Source of the DNA: Cristatella mucedo
Lineage: Eukaryota; Bryozoa; Phylactolaemata; Cristatellidae
DNA: 20,252 nucleotides
Reading direction: 5' to 3'
Assembly (NCBI GenBank): GCA_009760855.2
Contig: WPIO01000601.1
Span: 1 to 20,252 of the forward strand
In this document: in pieces, positions 10,829-19,769 of the stretch
Layout of the letters: every line of letters starts with the position of its first letter
Position numbering within the stretch: the first letter of the stretch is position 1
Translations under genes and position numbers: made by a program
Notes under the pieces: model-generated
What the model was told of the DNA's origin: nothing
Database searches by the model: none
Seen by the model: the letters and a program-made list of their open reading frames with translations, nothing else

Positions 10829-10980
10829 ACGTCTCGAAGGAATAAAACAATCGTGTCAAAAAAAGTGTCATCAGCATAGAAGTGAACACTTAGATTTCAC
10901 TTTGTGATCGAGTCGGCAAGAAGGATGGTCTTCACTGTAAAGAGATGTGGACCAAGCACAGAGCCCTGAGGTGCATAATA
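10829..10980 (-). mobile_element. LINE reverse-transcriptase relic (RT motifs 4-5)
   Basis: On the minus strand, one frame reads APQGSVLGPHLFT (about 10973-10935), then one TGA stop, then HFYADDT (about 10887-10867). PQGSVLGP and YADD are the classic adjacent motifs of non-LTR retrotransposon reverse transcriptases; YADD is the catalytic site. The spacing is shorter than usual, so the fragment is internally deleted. No endonuclease, 3' tail or other RT motifs are visible. The clade cannot be decided from so little. It lies in the large caspase intron, in the orientation opposite to the gene. Confidence 0.85.
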
Positions 10981-12051
10981 CTTCAGTGATTCCTGTGATA
11001 ATTTCTATAAATTGTTTGGTTATTTTATGGATTATTCCTTTAATCTTTGATAAGGTTATTTGAACTGAAGCGTTTAAGTTTTTTAAAGGAAAACCGTTTA
11101 AAAGGTGAAAATAATGATATGACTCATAAGCGGGGAGAATTAATCGTAATTTTTTAACTATTACACCTAAATGGCTGAGAAAAAAGTTATTTTGCCACGT
11201 TCAAATAATGAGCTTTTATTAATGAATTTATTTAAAAACAGCAAAACTATTCTTCGAAAAAGAGATCATGATTTTCCATGACCTTACATTTAAAACAAAA
11301 AATAAATAAACTTAAATTAGGTAACGATTGTCACTTAACGATAAGCCAGAGGTGTGCAGTACATCAACCGATGTAATCTATAATTTTGAATCGACGACGG
11401 TACTTGGCAGCTTCTAGTCCACTGTTATGGTTTTAGATTTGGTTATTCTCACGTTACACTTCGGGCGTTCGAGAACTTTGACGCCAGTGCAAAAAAAACT
11501 GCTAATAACTTAAAGAAGTAAGTGATATTGAGTGCTGACGACTAAATCTTAAGTTTTAGTTAAAATTACGTGATTTTGAAAACAATTGCTTGCGTAAAGG
11601 GATACATTTTGAAGGTCCATAAGTCAAATCGATTGTGACTATTGACTTTTAATAGAAAGGATTACAGCTAAACGTCACGTATTTTGGAAAAAGTTATGGA
11701 AGTGGTTAACCAAATCGGGAACATCTTCATTCTAAGTTAGCGATCCTCGGTCATACCAATAATAAATATTCTTAGAAGTTATACAAATGACTTTTAGAAT
11801 GAACCTGATTGCAAGACATCGAGGCTTTTTAGTAAAATCTTGTATAGCCTGTGGCTACCGTGTTTTTGCAAAGTAATAATTTAGAGGCTTTCATAAACAG
11901 CCCTACATGCAAATTTTGTATTAATACAATCAAACCAGTAAATTAACCACAAGGTGCTATTTTCTCATTATCGGTTACTAATTTAAAGGGCTTGACTGAT
12001 ATACTTTGGTATGATTTGTGTGAGAAGTCAAATGGTCTCCTCATATTGCAG

Positions 12052-12129
12052 TTGCTTTTGTATGACAAGCTATTACAAAGCTATACAACGTTTGGAGGAT
12101 TTCCAGTTAGCTGATGAGCAGCCTATCTT
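12052..12129 (+). other. Candidate 78-nt cassette exon
   Basis: The sequence lies between a good acceptor (CTCATATTGCAG) and a consensus donor (GTAAGT at 12130), and its length is an exact multiple of three. It sits between the phase-0 p20 end (8091) and the phase-0 GCRG exon (12183). In the caspase frame it contains two consecutive TGA codons, so its inclusion would stop translation right before the catalytic Cys. Another frame (IQRLEDFQLADEQPIL) is open but does not match the phase of the neighbours. It may be a poison exon, an exon of something else, or a decoy pair of splice sites. Confidence 0.3.
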
Positions 12130-12182
12130 GTAAGTATACACCCATGGGTATTTATAGTTTTCGTCTTACGTTACAATAATAG

Positions 12183-12324
12183 GGATGTCGTGGCAGCAAT
12201 GTAGGTTTCGAAGGCGGGCCAGCTCAGAAGTCACAGTCTTCGAATACACAGGCCAAGCCGGCTGCCTTGCCGGAACGGAGTCACAAGGAAGCCGACATTC
12301 TTGTAGCCTATTCCATCCCTGAGA
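12183..12324 (+). CDS. Caspase exon: active-site GCRG and subunit linker
   Basis: The exon begins after AATAATAG in phase 0 with GCRGSN. Joined to FFIQ of the previous exon, this gives Q-G-C-R-G, the caspase active-site pentapeptide with the nucleophilic Cys at 12186-12188 (Gly in place of the commoner Ala). A Gln/Ser/Ala-rich linker of about 30 residues follows, then KEADILVAYSIPE, which matches the start of the small subunit (usually EADFLxxYST). It ends in phase 1 at a GTAAAT donor (12325). All 47 codons are open. The linker has no Asp before KEAD, so the usual Asp site for cleavage between subunits is absent, which is unusual for an active caspase. It is more GC-rich than its flanks, as expected of coding sequence here. 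Confidence 0.88.
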
Positions 12325-12448
12325 GTAAATTTATATCCATTGTTTTTGTGAGTCTTGAATAACTTAATAGGGAGACACTCTGGCAAAATTTTGAACAGCT
12401 ATTTTAAGGCTTCAAAATTCATGTTAAGTTGTGAGTCGCCTTTTGCAG

Positions 12449-12642
12449 GTTATTTGGCGTATAGGCATGATGAGAAAGGATCATATTTTATTCGGATGGT
12501 TTGTCAAGTCTTAAGCTATTTTGCACCTACCAGGGAGCTTCAACACATGCTTTTGAAGGTTGCTCGCCTAATGGCAAAAAATCCTGACGCACTGATGGTG
12601 CCATCGATAATGACTCAGCTGACAAAAGAATACTTGCAGTAA
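12449..12642 (+). CDS. Caspase p10 small-subunit terminal exon
   Basis: Its acceptor is CGCCTTTTGCAG; the leading GT completes a Ser codon with the 'a' at 12324. The product reads YLAYRHDEKGSYFIRMVCQVL, which matches the caspase p10 block (YxSWRxxxxGSWFIQxLCxxL). It keeps the Arg that lines the S1/S3 substrate pockets, with Tyr replacing the usual Trp just before it. The rest, ELQHMLLKVARLMA and MTQLTKEYLQ, matches the helix and final strand of p10 (ELLxxLTxVxxxVA, SxLTKxLYF). The TAA at 12640 ends the protein at the usual place for the family. There are no stops in 64 codons. This is one of the two best-supported exons in the window. Confidence 0.92.
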
Positions 12643-12770
12643 AATAACATTCCAAGAAAAGAACACGGTCTTTAACTGGTTTGAGATGCATTATTTAACT
12701 GGGTTTTCTGAAGATCGATTTGACTGTATTAATTTGATAATGTGTTTTTCTATTTATTGGAAAAACATAG

Positions 12771-12776
12771 ATTAAA
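12771..12776 (+). promoter_or_regulatory. Possible polyadenylation signal (ATTAAA)
   Basis: ATTAAA lies about 130 nt after the caspase stop. A canonical AATAAA lies further on, at 13317-13322. Either could end the transcript. Short motifs like these are common in AT-rich DNA. Confidence 0.3.
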
Positions 12777-13568
12777 TCTGAAAAAGTTATAGCTTTATCA
12801 GCTATTGCTCAACGACTAATTCATTTTTTTTTAATTCATCCACATAGTTTAGACACTCAAAAACATAGAAAAGCACACGTCAGTAAATCCAAAATATGCT
12901 TTTAATAATGGTTTTTGTAACTAAAAGTGTATTTTACCACTTAACATTGCAAATCATAAGTGAATGAATTGTTTGACAATTACAGAGCATGAGGAGCATG
13001 CTTGCTTAGGCTTGTGTTAAGGTGCTGGCACCGCACGACCCAGTTCTACGATCCGAAAGGTTAGGTTACAATTAGGCTAAACAAACTAGTGGGAATTGTC
13101 GATAAGTTCGCTAGGCTCTAGATATCAAGGAGCCAATTTTATGAGCTCTTCTTAAGGCCGATGTTTTGACTCTGTAGCGCCAAGCTAATGCCTATAATTT
13201 TGTTGCTGCAACACGATTAGAAAGTTTACTTTAAAGTAAACTGAAGGAACCTTTATTTTATCATTTCTGACTGAGCATACATGTGTGCATATTAAACCGG
13301 ATGAGACTCAAACGACAATAAAGGTTTGTCTGGAAGGCAGATTTATTATCTGCATTTTATTAGAGGACTCTCCTAACCTGACTAAGGACGTGTAAAAATA
13401 GTGTAACAACTGTGGCTGCGACTGTAATGCTTTCGCAGCCGATCTACTTGCAAAAGAATTGTAATCCTTTCCAGTCTACAATTCTCATCTAAGGTAATGA
13501 CATTGTCAAAGAAAGTTGTGAAATCCATTATGAAATCTGTATGTCAAATGATACGTGAATTTTAACAG

Positions 13569-13658
13569 CTAGAGCTGGTCACGTCCGGTGGCTTAGGTAC
13601 TTGCACTGACCAAGGCCAGGCAAAGATTGTTGGCAAATATGAAGCGCCTGAATTGAGA
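13569..13658 (+). CDS. Isolated exon-like segment, product unknown
   Basis: Exactly 90 nt lie between the acceptor GAATTTTAACAG and the consensus donor GTAAGT at 13659. Only one of the three plus frames is open, and it is open over all 30 codons in phase 0-0 (begins LELVTSGGLGTCTDQG, ends KYEAPELR). The composition is more GC-rich than its surroundings. I recognise no domain. It lies 0.9 kb after the caspase stop and 0.3 kb before the (TA)n tract that borders the next unit. It could be a 5' exon of a neighbouring gene, an alternative exon or an orphan. No partner exon was found nearby. Confidence 0.45.
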
Positions 13659-13968
13659 GTAAGTTTTATTAAGGTGCACAACAAATAGATTATAGTTTTC
13701 ATTTTTATAGAAACTGTAAATGGTTAACTTGGACTTTAAGCAAGCGTTGATTCTGAATTTGCCTTCTTTAAGGATAACAGTATTTCAGTTGGTATTAAAC
13801 GTATTTGATGTTATTAGATATGCACTTTTTAAATCCATCAATCTTTCAGAAGGTAATATACCTTCAAAAAACCTTCGTCATTAGCTAAGTGGTGCAGATG
13901 TGTCGACGAACCTGTTTGCTCTATATCTAGTGGGGCACCAGTTACTTCTTGTCCTTTTATGGATGGAC

Positions 13969-14020
13969 TAATATATATATATATATATATATTAGTATAT
14001 ATATATATATATATATATAC

Positions 14021-14105
<85 letters not shown>
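13969..14105. repeat. (TA)n microsatellite, about 135 bp
   Basis: TA dinucleotide with two interruptions (TTAG near 13992 and CAGA near 14020). Open frames of Tyr-Ile repeats on both strands are artefacts. It directly abuts the diverged repeat at 14107. Confidence 0.97.
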
Positions 14106-14106
<1 letters not shown>

Positions 14107-14107
<1 letters not shown>

Positions 14108-14300
14108 ATACTATTTACTGGCACACCTTGCTGCTTAAGACCCACGTTCACACTAATAGAGTACACAGTGATGTCAAGAAAATGAGAAACATGCCCAGCA
14201 GCAATTTTATAAGTCAATCACAGAAGTTCAGCACAGCCTACTAACTACCATGAGCTGCTCCTCCATTGTGGTATCATTGGCATAGTGATAATTACGTGTG
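14107..14300. repeat. Diverged repeat, copy A (start of unit 2)
   Basis: It aligns in the same orientation with 19770-19960. On the minus strand the best blocks are GCTGGGCAT, CTTGACATC versus CTAGACATC, and AAGCAGCAAGGTGTGC versus AAGCAGAAATGTGTGC. On the plus strand CTAACTACCATG matches CTAACAACCATG. One minus frame reads [13 protein letters not shown] here and EIIAGHTANLLDI in copy B. That suggests ancient coding content, but I do not recognise the protein. Confidence 0.6.
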
Positions 14301-14727
14301 CATTTAAATTAGTGAAAGTGATGTGATAATTTACCTTGATTAAAAGATGTAAAGTACTGCAAGTTACAACTCTTTAATGTTTCATCTGATTCAGGAAACG
14401 GCTGCTTTGATTATCTGTTGGGTCAGACGAGGAATGTGATGTAATGTATCTCCGTTTGTAACTCCACAAAGTCATAAAGACCAGGTGGGTGTTAAGCAGG
14501 AGAGTTTTGTACAGCTCATTAACATCCTCAGGGCTTTCGGTACGCATTCGGTAGCCAACAGACTTCGTCTCACGCAACATAGAGAAAGTGGGAAGCATAG
14601 CAGACTCAAGAGAGCAGTTGATGTTGTGAGAAGCATGGAAGTAGCAGCTCAGTACTGCTGAAAAGGATGAGCCATAGTCGGCAGTAGGAGAGTAGTTGTC
14701 GTTGCACAAGACTCGTGGAGGCTAGTT

Positions 14728-16040
14728 CCACAGTTTAGGACCTGCAGAGCTAAAGCTTCTGTCGCCAACGGTCTTAAAGCGGGGGAATGGAACAGCCAAT
14801 TTATTGTCCTAACAGGACCTGAGGGCGCGAACAGGCTGGAACTGGTGCAGCAGTTCAGCTAGTTACGAAGGAGTCAAGCCGTGGCGGGCCTGGTGGGTCA
14901 GCTTAAGAACTTTGCTCTGGATCCGTAGCTCAACCAGCATCCATCCTAGCTCTTTTAGCAACGGAGACACGTGCTCAAACTGCTGAGACTTGTAGACTTG
15001 CCTTGCAGGCATTTTCATAGTCAGCTGCTGAGGCCTAATAGCTTTCTTTGGCAGCCCTGCCAAAAGGGAATTACAATAATCAAGCCGAGACAGAACTAAG
15101 GAGTTAGTAATTTTTTTACAAGCAACTGTGATGACCCCTCCTAGTCTTGGATAGGGATCGGCCGTGATGGTTAACTGTAGAAGCAGTCTTCTAAATGAAG
15201 CTTTCAAAATTTAGGCAGTTGTCGAAAACGACACCTAAATTTTGAGCACGTGGTGATGGTCACACAGTAGCATCACCTATAAGAAGAGTAAAGCCTTTTA
15301 ATCCAGCCACACGCTTTGGGTGTCCTGTGAGCAGCAGTTCGGTTTTATCATCATTTGATTTCAGGAAGATTTCCGACACCTAGGATCAAATATCGGAAAG
15401 GCAAGATTTCGCTTTCTCATCTGCTGCAGCAGATTTCGACGGTTTGAATGACGAATAGAACTGAGTATCATCAGCATAGGAGTGAAATCCTATTCCATGG
15501 GCCCTAATCACTTTTCCCAGAGGTTGTGTATAAATAGAGAACAGCAAGGGGCCGAGTAGGGACCCTTAAGGGACTCCACAGGTGACCCTTCTCGTTTGTT
15601 AGACCTGACCCCCACAAGATACGGATTGAACTCGATCAGACAAGTTTGATTTAAACCTCGCCAGTGCTACGTATGCCAGACCGATCGTTGCTCTCAATCG
15701 TTTAAGCAGATTATCGTGATCAATGTTGTCTGAGGCAGCTGACAGATTTACCAGAGCTAGGGCAGTTACATTCCCGTCATTGCTGCGAAGTAGAATGTGA
15801 TTGTTAACCGTGGAGGAGTGCAGTTTCAGTGGAGTGCTGCCTCTTGAACCCTGATTGAAATGTTTCTCATATTCCATTATTTTCAATACGTTAAACCAGC
15901 TGCTTAGCAACAACTTTTTCAAGAATCTTTTACAAGAAAGGAAGAAAGGAAACCGGGTGATAGTTTGCTAGGACCTCTGTCTAATCCAGGTTTTTTAAGA
16001 ATAGGTCTTACGATTGCCGATTTGAAGGACTTGGAAACGA
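14728..16040 (-). pseudogene. LINE reverse transcriptase, fragmented
   Basis: RT blocks lie in several frames: FKSAIVRPILKKPG near 16035-15985, GFKRQHSTETALL near 15860-15820, the frame 15922-15599 with LSAASDNIDHDNLLKRL, then [13 protein letters not shown] near 15560-15520, and [11 protein letters not shown] near 15480-15440. The frame 15207-14863 follows with SRLDYCNSLLAGLPKKA, and FKTVGDRSFSSAGPKLWN lies at 14779-14728. The YADD catalytic pair is intact, but frame changes and stops between the blocks rule out a functional enzyme. The frame 14709-14374 continues downstream without a motif I recognise. Confidence 0.9.
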
Positions 16041-16408
16041 CCCCTCTTCCCAAAGAAGCATTAAAATCTTCGGGGTGGCAGGGCTAAGTTGGTCTGCTAG
16101 TGAAGACCACAGAGATGAAAGTATAGGATCTTTAGGAGACGAGCTCTTTTTGCTAGACCTTAATAAGGCAGCCACATCGCTTTCAGAAACATCAGAGAAC
16201 CTTTTAAGAAAGGTTACAGGTTAAGGAAAGGCGATTGCTTTGTTCGGAGATGGTTTAATGGAGGCACGAATGCGCACAATTTTTATCAGTAAAGAAGGCT
16301 GAAAACTTTTCGGCTGAGCCCTTAACATCTGGGGAGTCAGACTTCACAGCATGGGCAAGCACATGGTTTACTGTCTTTTGATTTGTTTAGTATCCGACTG
16401 GCAGGAAT

Positions 16409-16974
16409 TCAGCTTCTAATGAAAAAAAAAGCCCTGGTTTTTTTAAGCTTTCGGGTGTAAACTCGAAGGAAACCTTTTAAATTGACTAGATCTGCATCAA
16501 AGTCCGATTTCTTGAAACGACTTTCAAGCCTGCACATAACCCACCGCGTCTTCAAGAGTTTCTTTGTAATTTGGAAGGAATCTCCACGGCTTTGAACACG
16601 GATAGAATGAACCCCCCGAGCATGCTTGTCAGGAGCACTCCTAAGTGTCATGTTCATAGCATCAGTGAGGGTATCGAGGCTGCTGGTCGAGTCTGAGTGC
16701 GGATAAAGAAGACCAGCATCACAGATTTCCAAAACTTGTCCATGTCAATGCTGTGTAAATGACGTCGTTTGAAAAGTTTGACATTACCCTGTACGTACAA
16801 GGGAGCAGGAATAGTAAACGAGAAAAAACAATGATCTGAGAGGGTCAGTGGGCACACCACAAGGTCCATGGGGAAGACATCCTTAGTGATCACGAGATCT
16901 AGTCGCAAAGCATAATCAGCAAAAATAGCGGCAAAGCCAGCCTTCCAATTAAGTGTACTAATGGAAAGAATCAA
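16409..16974 (-). pseudogene. LINE endonuclease end and connector
   Basis: Two overlapping minus frames (16974-16654 and 16732-16409) cover the last strands of the AP-like endonuclease and the connector to the RT. RLDLVIT lies at 16905-16885 and SDH, whose His is the catalytic general base of the family, at 16839-16831. The connector reads RVQSRGDSFQITKK and SRFKKSDFDADLVNL, like the R-x-x-PW and K-R connectors of L2-type elements. A frameshift separates the two frames. The N-terminal part of the endonuclease, which carries the Glu metal ligand, is missing. Confidence 0.82.
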
Positions 16975-17214
16975 ACATACGATTTTGGCAAAGGTATACG
17001 AGCGGGCATGTGGATAATATGTAATACTTCATTAATCCTTCCACAAGTGTTGCTAAGAATAGGCTGGTTCCAGAAAACTTAAAGCCGTGTTTTTAGAACA
17101 TCTGTCTCAAACAAGCTCAATTCCAATCTTACTTTTACTAGATTAATTTATTCCTATAGAAGATTCCACCGAGGTTATTATAGTACAAAAAGTGTGGTGA
17201 GGACATTTTTCACC

Positions 17215-17330
17215 AAAGGTGACTTTTGACACAACCCCAGCATCACGCTTTGTCAGATATGCCCCCTTGTAACACTGCTGATTTCGGGACACTTAGATAA
17301 ACAATCATGATCAAGTGCTTTCGATAAGGT
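17215..17330 (+). pseudogene. Exon-like segment, copy 2, disrupted
   Basis: It aligns with 20192-20252 (CTGATTTCGGGACACTTAGATA versus CTGCTTTTAGGACACTTAGATA, then GTGCTTTCGAT versus GTGCTTTTGAT). Translated, it gives SGHLDKQS, a TGA, then SSAFDKVY here, and LGHLDTQVLVSAFDFAY in copy 3. The acceptor-like AACTTGCAG of copy 3 is AACACTG here. This pattern of lost splice site plus in-frame stop fits a decayed exon. Upstream, ASRFVRYAPL matches the SRF motif of copy 1 (4183). The product is not recognised. Confidence 0.4.
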
Positions 17331-17979
17331 GTATCTTTTTTAATCATTCAAAACACTAAAAATCGGTTTATCATGTACTTCTATCAAATCCCTTCGAGTA
17401 ACTAAAAACATGAAAATATTGACTTCTAACAAATTAAAATAAAAGAAATGCGACTTACTAACGAAATTAATTTTGCACTTAACGAGACTTGTTAGAGGTC
17501 ATGCTCTTGTTGGGACATAAGAAAGTTATGCTGCTACTATACTCGACCCCACTACCTGGTCTCACAGTGCAATATGTTTACCCCTGGGGTAACTAGATAT
17601 CTTTTATGCCTACTATTGTATTATTTTACCAGCAGCAGAAATAAGTTCTAAAGCTTTTTTTGAGGGCTTTAAAGGGATTCTATGGTAGTTTTATACTGAG
17701 GTATGACAAACGACACATTTATAGAATCGAGATAGGCAAACATCTGAGCTGATATACACACGTAACCTGCTGGAAAATATCATCCGGCTAGATTTTTAAA
17801 TGTCTCCTGCTGCTGACGACGATATGGTGATTTCTAACTCAAGGAATATGTAGCCATTTCGATGTAAAACAATTATTTCCGGTTGTGCTAGCGGCTTTAG
17901 ACTAGATTCTCTTTAGTCCACTGCGATGCATCTTAGTCTGGCAATTTTAGCAGGGAACTTCAAAGCTGTATGATGCAAA

Positions 17980-18740
17980 GCGACATGATCAGTAGGAGAA
18001 AAACAGCTAAATGCCATGAATTCATGGTTGCATTATGCAACCACAAAGCCGGTACAGTGATTGTGGATACTTGCGGTTTCCATGTTTTTAGAGATCCTGG
18101 CCGCTGATGTATGGCACCAAGATAAAGAACTTATTTCCTGTTAATTTGTCGGAACCCACCACATTAGCCTAGTATTATTGCTATCATAATGGTTGCATGT
18201 TGGGATTTTCATGAATGCCGTTAAAAATGTCAACTTCATGTTGATCATAAAAAGTGCTACACATTAAACTGCTTGAGCTTTAACGAGCTGCAATTTTCAC
18301 TGCTCAGATGAAAGACACCAATTGCAGTAACGCTTGGTCTTTCCAATCAAAATCTTCATTAAAATCAATTTCAACAAGAAATAAACTGTAAAGAACTATG
18401 TAGGTTAATTCTGCTGTATATGCACCTGAGCTTTAGCATTAATATTAGCACAGCGAAGGCATTGCATATATTGTTGTATATGTTAAAAAGCCCAGGACAC
18501 AACTCCTCAAACGAGCATTGCACAATAGTCATAATTAACTGCTGTACCTTCAAGAATGACTATGAACTGAGTATAAAGACCGGGTAGATATCTAGTGATC
18601 GTGAAATACGAAATATTCAACTACAAATTGAAGCAGCTTCGTTAATAAGAAGCATGTGTGCATAAATATTTGAGCTAGTCATAAACTCTCACGCAAGTGT
18701 GGTCTACTTTTGAGATTATCACATAAAACAATTAAAATCG
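17980..18740. repeat. Duplicated segment, copy 2
   Basis: Partner of 4510-5300 in the same orientation, about 13.4 kb downstream; the matching blocks are listed under copy 1. No open exon-like frame survives here. The alignment continues through TATGCAC (about 18419) and CTTCAAGAAT (about 18549) to about 18740, where copy 1 is interrupted by its GC-rich block. Confidence 0.85.
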
Positions 18741-19690
18741 TGGCCATGGTTTTAATGCCTTTCATAAACAAATATTTGCACCACAAAGTAAATATCTTCA
18801 TGTTACTTTCTGTGTGACTTTCTAGCTAGAAAGTTATCGTGGTTTCACTAAATATCCGTTATATTCGTGAAGCTCTTTTTAAGTTATGCCAACGAATGCT
18901 GATATCGTATTAAGATTAGGTTCTCTGGTTTGTGTTAGGATTCATTTTTGAACCGTGCAATGAGTCAGGCTTTACAAGCTATCTATCGGCCATCAGTTTC
19001 ATCGCTCTCTTAATAATATTTCCATAACGAGAGCAAAGAAATTTTCATTTTAAAGTATAGTGACAAAAGGCCGTTTGCGGTAGGCCTTAAAGAAATTAAA
19101 AGTGTCTTATAACGCACGAAACGAGCCAGCAACGATTACTTCGCGGCTTTTTGAATGCGGATTCTCATTAGAGAAGATAAAGATAGTTCAAAGGTCTAGT
19201 CGGGAGGATCTCTGATCTCGTCGGGAGGATCTGACAAAGAATACAGCATGTACATAAGCGAACAATTCTATTCAGGAAAAAGCCTGTGACAAGTGCAAGC
19301 TAAACCACGTCAATTACATTTGGTCTATCCTCGACTGTCTAAGCTTTTTGCTCGGTATCATAAAAACAGTTGCAGATAATTCAAATGCTAAATTTAAGTG
19401 ATTTTGAAAATAGGCTAACAAGTTAAATCAAGCCCTAATGCTACATCGATAATGACGGCTCACACCGGTCAAGCTAGGTTGGAGCTGCAAGGCACGGATA
19501 ACACATAGAAAGAATGTTCGCATGATTAAAGAAAAGAACAATAATGAGAAAATATGATATTAAGGTTCACTGTGCCCATTATACTATTTTTATGTTGCTC
19601 TGAAATTCTTAAGTCTTGGTGCTATACTTGCTGATATTCCTTAAGACATGATGCTTGCTGATTAAGCAACTCGTGTCATTCCACTTGCCT
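18740..19690. other. No supported gene
   Basis: AT-rich sequence, probably intronic or decayed duplicate sequence. It contains one 21-bp tandem pair (19196-19237). Nothing else is supported. Confidence 0.5.
19196..19237. repeat. 21-bp tandem duplication
   Basis: TCGGGAGGATCT recurs at 19200 and 19221 within two adjacent 21-bp units (CTAGTCGGGAGGATCTCTGAT and a close variant). Confidence 0.85.
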
Positions 19691-19699
19691 TGTTTTCAG

Positions 19700-19766
19700 A
19701 TTCAGGAGTTACTCCCAAATCAAAGGAAGCTGAAGAAAAAGCCGAGGAACCTTACAAACCAGGCAC
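19700..19766 (+). pseudogene. Truncated paralogous caspase exon, 5' end
   Basis: After the strong acceptor TGTTTTCAG an open frame reads SGVTPKSKEAEEKAEEPYKPG. It aligns with the 5' end of the p20 exon at 7747: AGATTCAGGAGTTACT versus AGATTCTGCTTCACC at the splice site, and GAACCTTACAAACC versus CCAGATTACAAACC further in (EEPYKPG versus EEFPDYKPSG; the latter is frame-shifted in copy 1). An acidic and lysine-rich linker ending in a Tyr-Lys pair is what usually precedes the caspase large subunit (commonly YKM). Downstream of about 19766 the similarity stops and the diverged repeat copy B begins, so the exon is cut off by a rearrangement. Confidence 0.6.
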
Positions 19767-19769
19767 GTC

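Larger units (their letters stand above)
8092..12182 (+). other. Caspase intron, about 4.1 kb
   Basis: It runs from the strong donor GTAAGT at 8092 to AATAATAG at 12182. It splits the active-site pentapeptide between Gln and the residue before Cys. It contains the reverse-transcriptase relic at 10829-10980, the 78-nt exon candidate at 12052-12129, and open frames at plus 9313-9543 and plus 10355-10561 that I cannot assign. The rest is AT-rich with no recognised feature. Confidence 0.75.
7747..12642 (+). pseudogene. Caspase gene, decayed: disrupted p20, intact p10
   Basis: Three plus-strand exons in caspase order encode most of the catalytic unit of a cysteine-aspartate protease of apoptosis and inflammation (peptidase family C14). 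The exons are 7747-8091 (large subunit up to FFIQ), 12183-12324 (GCRG active-site Cys and linker) and 12449-12642 (small subunit and stop). Splice phases agree at both junctions: phase 0 between Q and G, and phase 1 between 'a' and 'gt', making a Ser codon. The introns are 4,091 and 124 nt. The first exon has six in-frame stops and a frameshift, so no full-length caspase can be translated as written. The prodomain is not identified. Prodomain or 5' exons could lie upstream in 4.0-7.7 kb. The gene is either a pseudogene or a locus now making only a p10-containing product. Confidence 0.82.
14370..16980 (-). mobile_element. CR1/L2-like LINE, 5'-truncated and decayed
   Basis: Minus-strand blocks run in the correct order for a non-LTR retrotransposon ORF2: end of the AP endonuclease, connector, reverse transcriptase and C-terminal tail. 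Motifs seen are RLDLVIT and LSDH (endonuclease), FKSAIVRPILKKPG, GFKRQHSTETALL, LSAASDNIDHDNLL (RT motif with the first Asp), [11 protein letters not shown] (catalytic), SRLDYCNSLLAGLP and FKTVGDRSFSSAGPKLWN. The last two are typical of the L2/CR1 group. Many frameshifts and stops mean it is dead. The start of the endonuclease and any ORF1 are absent, so it is 5'-truncated near 16980. The 3' end is unclear, around 14370 or possibly reaching the (TA)n at 14105. It interrupts the second unit of the duplicated locus. Confidence 0.92.

Noticed and set aside
13949-14217. Tyr-Ile open frames on both strands
   Set aside because: Translation of the (TA)n tract; only the non-repeat end overlaps diverged repeat A.
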